A stretch of DNA of 17,355 nucleotides, from NCBI GenBank assembly GCA_015852425.1, contig JAAAIG010000808.1, positions 1 through 17,355 of the forward strand. The letters are read 5' to 3'. This document shows, one piece after another, positions 9,235-17,355 of the stretch. The translations under genes were made by a program, and so were the position numbers. This DNA comes from Gryganskiella cystojenkinii (lineage: Eukaryota > Mortierellomycota > Mortierellomycetes > Mortierellales > Mortierellaceae). The notes beneath the pieces were generated by a model. The model did not search any database. It was not told the DNA's origin and was given only the letters and a program-made list of their open reading frames with translations. How positions within the stretch are numbered: position 1 is the first letter of the stretch; every line of letters begins with the position of its first letter.

Positions 9235-9765
9235 TCAAGGAAAGGTGATCTCGAACCTGGGGATATGACCACCAAAGAAAACCTGAGCGCCGGTCAAATG
9301 AATGAAATCCTGGCCGAGGATGTTGAGGTGTGCGAAATGACCATCCGGTGGCGATCGCTGAACCCGGATCGTGTATCCGTTGATCTTGAGGGGTAGCCGC
9401 ATCGAGCTTTCATTCAAGGCCTCACCGACGACGACCAGATCCTCGATCCCGAGCACCCTCAGGGTCTCGTCCGACAAGTAGGTCTGAGGGGAAGCCGCGA
9501 GATAGAGAAAATGAACGTGGATAGGTCGTTTAGTCCCGGAGAGGGTGAGGATGGAATCTGTAATTTGGACATGAAGAGAAATGATGGGTCGGAGGTTGGT
9601 ACCCCATGCGACCCCACGGACATGTGGTTGATGGTTCGGATCGTTTGTCTCCTGCAAGTACTGGGCACCGAGGACACGGGAGAATGTGTCATGGAGATCA
9701 CTTGGGAGGATGTCCTCAAAGTCTGCACAGATGCTATTGAACAGAGCCGCGTCGTCCCCGGACAT
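9235..9765 (-). CDS. Unknown 176-aa protein, possible inactive retropepsin-like domain
   Basis: An intronless frame on the minus strand; the first ATG is at 9765-9763 (MSGDDAALF), since upstream in-frame codons offer only TTG. The composition is protein-like, with no membrane segment and no signal peptide. Residues 1-50 are acidic/helical. Residues 58-176 follow the order of a retropepsin-type aspartic protease: a first strand LRPIISLHV (58-66), then HFLYLAASPQTYLSDETLRVLG (85-106), which aligns with the usual hydrophobic-DTGS/A-P-x-T-Y-[IL]-S block, and HFAHLNILGQDFI (143-155), which matches the C-terminal hydrophobic-LG-x-D-F motif. The catalytic Asp-Thr-Gly is replaced by Leu89-Ala90-Ala91, so protease activity is not expected. 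This assignment is by eye and tentative; the gene itself is better supported than its family. A TATA box lies about 240 bases upstream. Confidence 0.66.
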   Translation of the reverse strand: MSGDDAALFNSICADFEDILPSDLHDTFSRVLGAQYLQETNDPNHQPHVRGVAWGTNLRPIISLHVQITDSILTLSGTKRPIHVHFLYLAASPQTYLSDETLRVLGIEDLVVVGEALNESSMRLPLKINGYTIRVQRSPPDGHFAHLNILGQDFIHLTGAQVFFGGHIPRFEITFP

Positions 9766-10000
9766 TATTGTTGGGGCTGAGAAGTTGAATGACCTCAATT
9801 GTGCTGATCAGAATGGGCAGAATGGACGTTTATTTTTTGGTGGCTGTGAGAAAGGAGAGGAGAGACGCGCTAATGGGGGGGAAGAGTAAGCCAGCAAAAA
9901 AACGCGACGTTTCATTGTTTCATTGCACGCAAAAGAGGATAGAGGGATAGAGCGACAGAGCAGAATAAAAGTGGGGTCTGTGGCTTGCCTCGCCACCACT

Positions 10001-10010
10001 TTTTTATATA
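10001..10010 (-). promoter_or_regulatory. TATA box for the minus-strand 176-aa gene
   Basis: The minus strand reads TATATAAAAA about 240 bases before the ATG at 9765, leaving a predicted 5' UTR of roughly 200 bases. It overlaps the right arm (CCACTTTT, 9996-10003) of a small inverted repeat whose left arm AAAAGTGG is at 9967-9974. Confidence 0.4.
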
Positions 10011-10667
10011 TTCGTCTTTTCACACAGTCTTTTCAGAAAACAAAACAAAAATGTGCACAATGCGAGCATAAATGCGAGATGGTACAGAGGCGTGAGCAAG
10101 GGAGTTGATGGCCAGCCCTCCATTGCAAATTGCGATCTCTTCCGAGTTTTTGGATGGCGGCAACATTAGGCTAAAATGGGATTTTGGTGGCGTCAATCGG
10201 GAAATCATGGTCTTCGAGTGCTTAGGCAAAGGCCGTGACGCAGGATCCAGTGAAACATGTTGATAGTGTTTTTTTTGCTTATCTAAATCGAAGAAGGAAA
10301 TGGAGGAAATCAACACAAAAGTGGGTGGGTGTGCCAGGAAAGGGGTTCAACCGATTTTTGGGACCAAGTTAGTGGTGCGAGAAGTTGGGGAACAAGCAAT
10401 GGTTTGCTGGCGAATCAAGGCCGAAACGGTTGCCAAGAAAGCATGCGTGAACATGAAAAACAGTTAGGGAATGAGAGGGTCGCTTTTCTGCGGCTCAACA
10501 ATGATGCAAAATATGTGGAAGTGAGGGCACCGAAAACCTTGAACAAGAAAGTTGGTATTTTCGAGTGAAGAGAATAATGTGAGTTAAAACTCTCGGCTCA
10601 AGACCGACGTTGTCCCTTAAGCCGTGAAACGGCACCGTCAATTGTTTTTGGGGCGCCGCTTTTTTAA

Positions 10668-10718
10668 GGCACTATGGTTTTTACTAGTAAATGGACTGAC
10701 AGTAAAAACCATAGTGCC
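10668..10718 (+). repeat. Perfect inverted repeat, 18-bp arms and 15-nt loop
   Basis: GGCACTATGGTTTTTACT (10668-10685) and AGTAAAAACCATAGTGCC (10701-10718) are exact reverse complements. The loop begins AGTAAA, so the left arm plus loop also contains a 12-bp palindrome TTTACTAGTAAA (10680-10691), offering a competing fold. It sits in non-coding DNA, preceded by a small GCCGT-GAA-ACGGC stem at 10621-10633. It could be a small RNA precursor, a MITE remnant or a protein-binding cruciform. Confidence 0.85.
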
Positions 10719-12719
10719 ATTCTTGTGGAGTCGTTTACACTTCTCTACCTTTATCCTCTCCTCGTCCGCCCAGAGCCGTGTGCGTTTCCTTAATGCGGAT
10801 AGCACACGGAGTGTCTCATCCTGTCATGCGTTAGTATCCTGCTCTCACACTGCTTTTCATCTCCAGAGAGCGTAGATACGACAGAGCTTAAGTTCTTTGG
10901 GTGTAATGTGACTAGTTCTGCTGATATTCCCTGCTACGTGTTGTCAATCAGACCGTCCGACCCGTTTTTGTGGCATGATACGGTGGGGTAACCCTCGCAT
11001 CCAACCATGGATTCTCGTCAAAGGATGTGTGCAGAGAAGAAGACAACTGTACTTTGTTATCGTTGTCTTGTTGACCACCATATGACTGTCCATTCTTAGC
11101 GCATTTTTACTGAGTGCAAGGGTCCATCAGGTCGTTGATGAGCATGGGTTTCAATAACTGTGGCCGGAGATGTCGTTAGAAACGAGAGGAATATGTTGAA
11201 GCCGAAGGTTCTGAAGATTTTTGACCTTATATTCCTTAATTGTACTTCTACGTTTTTGCAATACCAGAGTCATTTAGGATGATGAAATAGAGTAGAGAAT
11301 AGATCTGTCGCACAGTCCGCAGAGATTTATTTCCAAGACCGGAGGCCATCCAAGTTGAGAGAGTGAGGATAGCTCCAGTCCTTTCAAAAAAAAAATCACT
11401 CGTTTCATGTTACTTAATCAAAATATCCGGTGCAGGCGCAAAGGCACATCTGTTCATGCCGCAAAGTACACCACATCTGCCACACCGCGGATCGTACTTT
11501 TTTGTGAATGGGAACGTTGTATAAGGTGACATTGCTGGGACCCGTAGCATGAGGAGATGTGCTATGTTCCTGCGAGAAACCAAGCTTTAACATAAAAACG
11601 TTCGATATATACCCTTTAGCAGCACAGACAGTTGGCTACTTGGTTTGTACTCACAGACACGCGACACGCGCAACTTTGGAATGCAATCAAACATTCTCGC
11701 CCACTAACGTGTACCCGCGGCTTTGCTCGCAGACAGCTTAGACTAGCAGATTCCCCTTGTCATCATTTCTTGAGCCCTTTGATCTATGTGTTAGGAAAGA
11801 ATCTCTGTACACACGACGTTTATAGTACAGCCATGAGGGGTATAACTACCGTTTTCGTTCTCAATAAGCACAAAGAGATTGTCTCTTTTCGTGGTCCGAG
11901 AACGTGCAATAGTGACTGAATAGTCATTTAGGCTATCTGTCAATTGACATTTAAAATTTTTAATCGACCTCTCCGACCGATCGACCATTGCCACAATTCT
12001 TCAACAACCTTGCCAAGAAAGCAGGCATAGAAGCACAAATGTGCCGATGAAGGAGTGAAACGTAAGCATGGCCTCCTCAACTTGGTTCCCTGTGCGACCA
12101 ATAGGTAAGAGTGTGTGTGACCAACGATAATGCGAGATGTTTGTTGTTCAAGCGAGCGCCAAGACCCCAGGCCGGAGGGAAGTGCGTGGGCACTGGTGTG
12201 TGGGGACAGTGTGTTCAGTCTCCACATGCTCTGACTTTCTTCCGCGCTTTTTCACATGGAAGTCTTTTTTTTCGAAGGATGATGATGCCTTGTTCGTCCA
12301 GCGGACCAAGAAAAAGACGATCAAAAAAATAAGTTTGCTGGGTCGCTTCGTGGAGAAGAGATTGAAGACGTCAGTTGAGTAGCCAATAGGGTCGCGAAGC
12401 CAACTTAGCAGTTTTAATTCGAGCGTTATTTTGGGTTCACTTTGGTCACTTTGTGCTGGCTTCTGTTCATGCAAAGAGGAAGAGAAAGAAGCGTGGAGAA
12501 CGACTTTTTGGAAAGCACAATTGATGAGCGGGAAGAAGAAAGAAAATACTGACGACACGACGGAGGAACACAGTCTGTCCGTCTGTTTGTCGTTTCGCTC
12601 GGCTTTTATCGTCTCTTCTTCCCCAACACACAGCGGACGGACAACGACCCTTTTGAGTCGCAACAGAGTTGCTCTCGCTTCTTCGCTTCTTCCTCGCCTC
12701 GTTGATATTGTTCGCCCCA

Positions 12720-13010
12720 CAAGATCCGCACCGGCTCCCTTTTTTTTCTTTTACTTTCTTACTTTCTTCTTGTGCTCTCAACACTTTTTTTTTGTGTGTG
12801 TCAGGTTCTTGAATTTGAACAACTATTTAACATCCATCGTCTTCTCATTCCTCTTCTTTTTTTTTTCCTCATTCCTTTTCTCTTCATCACCTTCACTCTC
12901 AACCTCAGTAAAACCCTTTCGCACTCTCGACCTTGTCAACTCTCTCTTTGCAGTGGTCAACAAAACATCTCACGCAGTCAACACCTCACACTACAATATA
13001 TAATACAAGA
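12720..13010 (+). promoter_or_regulatory. Pyrimidine-rich leader of the tandem SCP2 gene
   Basis: Dense T/C sequence runs into the ATG at 13011. CTCTCTTTGCAG at 12942-12953 looks like a 3' splice site, and CAGGTTCTTG near 12802-12811 is a possible donor, so an intron in the 5' UTR is conceivable but unproven. TATATAATAC just before the ATG is too close to be a TATA box for this start. Confidence 0.35.
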
Positions 13011-13805
13011 ATGTCTTTCCAATCTGAAGAGATCTTTGCCCGTTTGAACGAGGCTCTCGATGCCTTCGAGCCCTCCGAGCGTCAGGAATTGGTCAAGCAA
13101 GTCAATGGCATCTTTGAGTTCCATATTAAGAAGGACAACTCTCCTAACGCTGAGGTCAAGATCTGGCACGCCGAAGTCAAGAACCAGGGTGTCATCAAGG
13201 CCGGTCCTGCTCCGGTCTCTCCCGAAATCACTCTTTACCTTGTCGACGAAGATATGGTTGCTTTGGCTGTCGGTGATCTCTCTGGTGCCCGCGCTTTCAT
13301 CACGGACAGGATCGGACTCAAGGGACCCATGATGATGGCCATGAAACTCGATGTGATCTTCCGTTCCCTCGGTATGGGACCCCCTAAAGGTGCTGAGGGT
13401 GATCTCGGATACGATGGATTCGAATCCTCGTTCTTAATTCTCCAGATTGCAGAGTACCTCCAGGTCTTGACCGAAGAAGAACGCAAGGCTGAGGTTGCCA
13501 AGGTCAAGGGCATTTTCCTTTTCAACGTGAAGAACCAAAAGGGTGACACAGCCGTCTGGATGATGGATATGAAGAATGGCATCGGTCAGATGAAGAAGGG
13601 CAAGATTGAGGGTTTGAAGCCCGATATCACATTGGAGATGAAGGACAAGGACTTTGTAGATCTTTTCTTGAACAAGGTCAACGGTCAAAAGGCCTTCATG
13701 ACGGGACGGATCAAGGTCAAGGGCGCAATCATGTTGGCACTCAAGCTCGAGAACATGATGAAGGACACTCAGGAGAAGATTGGATTCTTCAAGTCAAAGT
13801 TGTAA
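13011..13805 (+). CDS. Peroxisomal tandem SCP2 (sterol carrier) domain protein
   Basis: Intronless, 264 aa. Two SCP2 lipid-binding domains follow each other: residues about 8-120 and 141-251. Each has the hallmark order: an N-terminal helix, KVKGIF/QVNGIF-type strand, a strand on the form AVWMMDMKNG, P-ITL, D-D/KD-DFVDL and an RIKVKGAIMLALKLE-type end (first copy DRIGLKGPMMMAMKLD). A Gly/Pro linker (GMGPPKGAEGDLGYDG, 121-136) separates them. The protein ends in SKL, a canonical PTS1 peroxisome import signal. SCP2 domains bind acyl-CoA, fatty acids or sterols, so a role in supplying substrates to peroxisomal lipid metabolism is likely. The chosen ATG starts MSFQSEEIFARLNEAL; an upstream in-frame open extension (from 12933) reads leader sequence and is rejected. 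Many C-ending codons suggest strong expression. Confidence 0.93.
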   Translation: MSFQSEEIFARLNEALDAFEPSERQELVKQVNGIFEFHIKKDNSPNAEVKIWHAEVKNQGVIKAGPAPVSPEITLYLVDEDMVALAVGDLSGARAFITDRIGLKGPMMMAMKLDVIFRSLGMGPPKGAEGDLGYDGFESSFLILQIAEYLQVLTEEERKAEVAKVKGIFLFNVKNQKGDTAVWMMDMKNGIGQMKKGKIEGLKPDITLEMKDKDFVDLFLNKVNGQKAFMTGRIKVKGAIMLALKLENMMKDTQEKIGFFKSKL

Positions 13806-13964
13806 ATCAGTCATCCATCCACCCTGCCCGATCGGTCGAGTCCCGCGAACTCTTCCTCGCTCTCAAGAACCTACATCTGTATACCAAGAACCCTCCACTC
13901 CGCGGCGTTTGGAACCGAAAGCTTTTTTTTGGTTTTTGGCTCTCTACTCAGTGCCGCATTGTTA

Positions 13965-13970
13965 AATAAA
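13965..13970 (+). terminator. Poly(A) signal of the tandem SCP2 gene
   Basis: AATAAA lies 160 bases past the TAA at 13803-13805. Confidence 0.55.
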
Positions 13971-14224
13971 TATTACACATCGAAATCACTCGCACACTTT
14001 CTCCTTCTGAAGTTTGGCATCTTAAAGTGTTTGTGGATGGGATGGTCGAGATCCGGAGGTGATTTGTCGTTTGTTCAGGTCCTCGTTACGCTTTATCGAT
14101 CACCCGTTAGATGATAATGATTGTACTAGATTTCCGACTGAAATTTCGTTTTGACCGGAGAGCATAATACTGCCATTGTACTTGTCCTGGACGCCACCAA
14201 AGAGACAGTGGCAACATAGACTTC

Positions 14225-14244
14225 TTTATTTTAGTGCTTTTATT
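14225..14244 (-). terminator. Paired poly(A) signals of the SDR gene
   Basis: Two AATAAA hexamers on the minus strand (14244-14239 and 14230-14225) lie 83-102 bases past the stop at 14327. Confidence 0.5.
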
Positions 14245-14326
14245 GACCACGCTGTTGGACCTCCATCAATTAACACTTATTTCATCTCTGCTTTTTTTCT
14301 TTTTTTTTCTTTGAGCTTCTCTTGAT

Positions 14327-15106
14327 TTAGACGACAACACCTCCGTTCACTCTCAAGAACTGTCCGTTGACCCACTCTGCATCCTCGCTAGCTAGGAACG
14401 AGACCACCCTGGCTACATCCTCGGGCTGACCTAATCGTCCGGCCGGGTGCTGAGCCGCCGTGGCTTTGATCTTTTCGTCGTTCTTGCCTTCGCGAAAACT
14501 ATCCGTGTCGGTCGGTCCGGGGCTCACGGCATTGACGGCAATGCCGCGTTTTCCTAGATCCTTGGCCAAAGATCGGACCATCTGTTCGATCGCACCCTTG
14601 GTCGCGACGTATAAAAAGTGTTGAGGAAGGACCAATGATGCAGAGGTCAACGTTGCGGACAAGAAAATAAGCCGGGCACCAGGTTGAAGGTGGGGGATGA
14701 CCTTTTGGGTCAAGAAGGTGGGTCCCTTGATGTTGGTTCGGATTGCGTCCTCAAAGATATCCTCCGTCACGGCCTCGATGGTTTGTCCGTAAATCTTCCC
14801 AACGTTAAAGACCACACTATCGATACGACCAAAGTTCTCAATCGCGGCGTTGACGAGTTTTTGAGAGTCTTCAATGTTAGCGGCATCGGCCTGGACGGCG
14901 ATGGCCCTTGAAAGAGAGGCGGAGGCAGAAGCCTTGGCAGAGGAGTGGATGAGATCGACGACCTCTTGTGCCTTGGCAGGGTTGGAGTTATAGTTAACAA
15001 TGACGTTGTGGCCGTCCTGGGCGAGACGCAAAGCGATGGCGCGACCGATTCCACGGGAGGCTCCTGTCACAATAGCAACACGGTTAAGAGTTGGGATGGC
15101 GCCCAT
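14327..15106 (-). CDS. Short-chain dehydrogenase/reductase (SDR), classical type
   Basis: Intronless, 259 aa; the ATG at 15106 gives MGAIPTLNRVAIVTGASRGIG. An in-frame extension upstream to 15250 runs over the TATA box and is rejected. The Rossmann cofactor motif TGASRGIG is at 14-21, the acidic turn QAD at 72-74, the structural Asn in TNIKG at 124-128, the catalytic pair Tyr166-x3-Lys170 (YVATK) and the NAVSPGPTDT loop at 192-201. The end WVNGQFLRVNGG is typical. NYNS after the second strand suggests NADP(H), by inference. Two oddities: the usual NAG motif reads NVG (101-103), and the usual catalytic Ser, 14 residues before Tyr in the related fungal reductases, is Thr152. The substrate is unknown; relatives include FabG-like and tetrahydroxynaphthalene-reductase-like enzymes. 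No secretion or organelle signal is seen. Confidence 0.93.
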   Translation of the reverse strand: MGAIPTLNRVAIVTGASRGIGRAIALRLAQDGHNVIVNYNSNPAKAQEVVDLIHSSAKASASASLSRAIAVQADAANIEDSQKLVNAAIENFGRIDSVVFNVGKIYGQTIEAVTEDIFEDAIRTNIKGPTFLTQKVIPHLQPGARLIFLSATLTSASLVLPQHFLYVATKGAIEQMVRSLAKDLGKRGIAVNAVSPGPTDTDSFREGKNDEKIKATAAQHPAGRLGQPEDVARVVSFLASEDAEWVNGQFLRVNGGVVV

Positions 15107-15229
15107 GATGGATGGGTTTTGTGTTAAACTATTAAGTCGAGGGGAAGAGTTGGGGAGATGCGTATGTATGTGTGCGCTTGTTGTGTTTTCGAATGATATA
15201 AGAAAAAGTAAAAGTCCACCCGAGAGTCC

Positions 15230-15236
15230 TTTTATA
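15230..15236 (-). promoter_or_regulatory. TATA box of the SDR gene
   Basis: The minus strand reads TATAAAA about 125 bases upstream of the ATG at 15106, giving a predicted 5' UTR of about 95 bases. Confidence 0.6.
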
Positions 15237-15250
15237 TCCAGGGGAAACAC

Positions 15251-16308
15251 AATTGTTGACTGCGCGAACAGACATGCAGTCCATCAGATATCTTGGCTTG
15301 AAGATCAGTCGGCGAAATTTCTCGGTAGATGCGAATGGTAAGAAAAATAAAAAGTCAAAGATGCGGCGTTGGTGTGTGCGTATTCTAAGAATGGAGAAAG
15401 GAAAGATGTTCCGAATTGCGCATTTTTTTTTATCTTTGTTTGGTTCTTGTCCACAACTCGTGTTGAGTGTCATTTTACCGAGGCAAAAACAAAAACTGTG
15501 CCTTTTCAAACACTAGACAAGTCGGACAGTAGAAACGGTTCTTCCGAGTTTGACTCTTTTTACCAAAACTGGGCAATTTTGGGCACAGTCGTTTTACAAA
15601 AACTAACATGCTTATTTTTTTTTGTCAGCAGCTAAGAAAGTGGGATTTGAAATCAAAAGACGCGTGTAATGGCCATTCTTGGATGACTTGATCGGCTTCT
15701 CCAAGGACGCGGTTTTTTGATAATATGAGGGAGACGTGGGTCCGGGATGTCGTATTGTTCTCTCCGGCATACTGATCTTCTCTCGCAAGCTTTAATTTGG
15801 TGGCGTAAAGTAAACGAACGCGACATAATACAATTCCGTTTGGGGGTGCCGCGACTTCCGGGCTGTAGGTCTTCAGCTTTGTAGTTGCGCTTTCCCTCAG
15901 TCATCCTTGTTCCATGACTGCATGTCCATTCCATAATCATTTTCATCTAACGCTCACCTCTGTCTTTGCATGTTTGCATTCTTGGATTGGCATATTTGGC
16001 GTAACACCCAACTCTTCTCACATATCCTTGCTTCCGTTTCTCTGCCATGCTTCCGTTTCAAAACTCCATCCGTTTCTTTCTTTTTTTCCTCCTCTTTTCT
16101 CCCTGTAATGGCTGGCCACCTTTTGCACCTTTAGTGTTTGCAATATGACAGCAACCCGACTCGATTAAAGTCAATGAAACCATATCCTGTACTATCACAT
16201 GAACAATATCTCTACTTTCATGACATTGACACTTGCACTCAGAAAGTAAAACGTTGGCTCGAGTTCGGTATGTAAGATCTCTGCGACTAAACTCGGTTTT
16301 TACAGTAA
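15251..16308. other. Intergenic, no supported gene
   Basis: Upstream flank of the SDR gene and beyond. Open frames (for example plus 15253-15516 and minus 15653-15946) have no recognisable motif and uneven composition. A T/C-rich stretch (about 15990-16105) resembles leader or intron sequence. I see no RNA gene. Confidence 0.4.
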
Positions 16309-17133
16309 GCACCAGTTTCGCCATTGCAAGACATTTATCGCCGTCAACAAGATGCCAACAACAATAATATTAACAGCCTCAATGAGAGCCACACCGACAA
16401 CGATGAGAAAAACATCGACCCCAAAATGCGCATGATGTCAATGTCGCCGCGCCTTCTGCAACCCGTGGATCAAAAACTTTATCTCCAAAACATGCACCAA
16501 AAGTGTGGTGCACAGGAAGACCACAGAGAACGGGATTAGGATCTCTCAAGAAACAACCCAAGGAAGACCCCAATCACTACCATCACCAGCGCCTCGACGT
16601 TGACAGTTAGACAGCTCGTTGTTAAAACGTTCCAAGCTTACTCATGTTCAGAAGCAACAATTTCACATCCAGACTATCACACCATCTCCGCTTCAACCAT
16701 CACTGTCGCTTCGTTTGTCAAGAAAAACAGTCCGACACCGTCAAAGGCAAGGGGCTATCTTCGGACTCGTCGACTTCTCCTCCTCCTTCTCCACTCATGT
16801 CTAGTTCATCAGTTCCCTTCCCCTCTCTGCTGGCACTTCCACCTCGGGCCACGGTCCAGAAGATCTGCAGCAAGGCCCGGGGGTGAGAAGTGGGAGGCCT
16901 TTCAAGACAAACCTAAGGGATGTTGCTGGCAGCTGGGTTAGAAAATGCTGACGAAGACTTCATTGGCCGAAGACGAAGAGCCACAAACGACTGATCAAAT
17001 TTTTGTTGAATTCCAGTGCAAGGTTTTCCGTTCTCCATTTTGTCAATTTGACGTATCTGCCTAGACCAGTAACGGCGATTTTAAGGTCGAAGTCCTTGAT
17101 CTCCTCATCACCTGTGGCGATGTAAATGATGGT
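16309..17133 (+). pseudogene. Probable decayed gene, reading-frame remnants of unknown family
   Basis: One plus frame from 16309 to 17133 is broken only by three TAG codons (16537, 16939, 17062). The most protein-like segments jump between frames: DIYRRQQDANNNNINSLNES onward (frame A, to 16536); KQQFHIQTITPSPLQPSLSL (frame B, about 16659-16718); GLSSDSSTSPPPSPLMSSSS (frame C, about 16749-16808); then EEPQTTDQIFVEFQCKVF (frame A again, about 16975-17028). This pattern suits a former Ser/Pro/Gln-rich protein with frameshifts and stops. A spliced functional gene was tried: a 59-nt GTGAG...TTAG intron at 16883-16941 does not give a long joined frame. I do not recognise the family. Confidence 0.33.
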
Positions 17134-17322
17134 TGATTAGATTGCGGGACATCTGCTCTATCACAGAGCCCTATCGAAGTTGAGTCAACTAACAGTGCTC
17201 ATGCTCGCTTTGTTCTCTCTTCCTCCTATTGTACGCGCGTGATGCGAAAAGTTCCGCCTTTTGAGATTATCCTAGTGGAAAAGACTCGGCCACTAGGGTC
17301 CCTCTCGCCTAGATCATTTTAT

Positions 17323-17355
<33 letters not shown>
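17323..17355 (+). repeat. (ATG)11 trinucleotide microsatellite, continues past the window
   Basis: Eleven perfect ATG units end at the last base, so the array is truncated by the window edge. It could lie in a coding region beyond (poly-Asp, Met or Ile-Ile-type frames, depending on strand and frame) or be non-coding. Confidence 0.95.

Larger units (their letters stand above)
10020..13010. other. Gene-poor interval of about 3 kb ahead of the SCP2 gene
   Basis: I see no protein-like reading frame longer than about 95 codons with convincing composition, except frames that are translations of CT-rich sequence near 12431-13003 and 12148-12720. There are no tRNA or rRNA signatures and no transposase-like frame. 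It contains a GCCGT-GAA-ACGGC mini-stem at 10621-10633, the 18-bp-arm hairpin at 10668-10718, a 12-bp palindrome at 11938-11949, and a strongly pyrimidine-rich promoter/leader from about 12720 to 13010. Part of it could encode an unspliced-looking RNA or be a decayed element; the sequence alone does not decide. Confidence 0.5.
13806..14326. other. Shared 3' region of convergent SCP2 and SDR genes
   Basis: These 521 bases lie between the stops of two convergent genes. The plus-strand poly(A) signal AATAAA is at 13965-13970. The minus-strand signals (TTTATT on plus) are at 14225-14230 and 14239-14244. No further gene is supported. Confidence 0.6.

Noticed and set aside
8862..9275. 137-codon minus frame beyond the unknown gene
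   Set aside because: Lys/Pro-rich reading of T-rich 3' flank, in a different frame from the 9765-9235 gene.
10329..10568. 79-codon open frame in the gene-poor interval
   Set aside because: It starts at GTG, has no recognisable motif and no neighbouring exon that would extend it.
11938..11949. 12-bp palindrome TGTCAATTGACA with a nearby TGACT-GAAT-AGTCA stem
   Set aside because: Short AT-rich palindromes of this size are expected by chance in 17 kb, and no gene or repeat boundary lies next to them.
12148..12720. 190-codon minus-strand frame upstream of the SCP2 gene
   Set aside because: Mostly Phe/Ser/Lys/Arg-rich translation of the promoter region, opposite an equally long plus frame; no domain visible.
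12431..13003. 190-codon plus-strand frame running into the SCP2 leader
   Set aside because: Composed of Phe/Ser/Leu from CT-rich DNA and out of frame with the SCP2 gene; it reads as leader sequence.
15653..15946. 97-codon minus-strand frame right of the SDR gene
   Set aside because: No recognisable motif, no flanking splice sites that extend it, and Arg/His/Cys-heavy composition typical of a chance frame.

Overview
The window looks like nuclear DNA of a filamentous fungus, most likely an early-diverging one (Mucoromycota / Mortierellomycota-like). The taxon is inferred. The genes carry many short GT-AG introns (87-368 bases), TATA boxes and AATAAA signals are eukaryotic in style, the gene set is fungal/eukaryotic, and CT-rich leaders and homopolymer runs are frequent. 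No bacterial operon, phage, CRISPR array or rRNA/tRNA gene is visible.

Layout, left to right: (1) a Ser-rich, low-complexity protein of unknown function (426-1505, +) with a 23-nt first coding exon; (2) a six-exon PP2C phosphatase of the Ptc1 type (2229-4359, +); (3) convergent with it, only 77 bases away, a seven-exon TMEM115/DUF1751 Golgi membrane protein (6280-4437, -), one of whose introns uses a GC donor; (4) divergent from that, a five-exon ARPC1 subunit of the Arp2/3 complex (6720-8353, +) with a close TATA box; (5) a single-exon 176-aa unknown protein (9765-9235, -) that resembles a retropepsin-fold domain lacking its catalytic Asp; (6) about 3 kb without a convincing gene (roughly 10.0-13.0 kb), holding a perfect 18-bp-arm hairpin; (7) an intronless protein with two SCP2 sterol/lipid-binding domains and a C-terminal SKL peroxisomal signal (13011-13805, +); (8) convergent with it, an intronless short-chain dehydrogenase/reductase (15106-14327, -) with a TATAAAA box; (9) a gene-poor right end with a probable decayed gene (about 16.3-17.1 kb) and an (ATG)11 microsatellite running off the edge.

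The genes do not form a pathway. They are mostly housekeeping functions: stress-MAPK phosphatase, Golgi membrane protein, actin nucleation, peroxisomal lipid handling and an oxidoreductase. The most unusual items are the catalytically dead retropepsin-like protein, the GC-AG intron, the tandem SCP2-SKL protein and the isolated hairpin. I found no convincing new multi-gene system.
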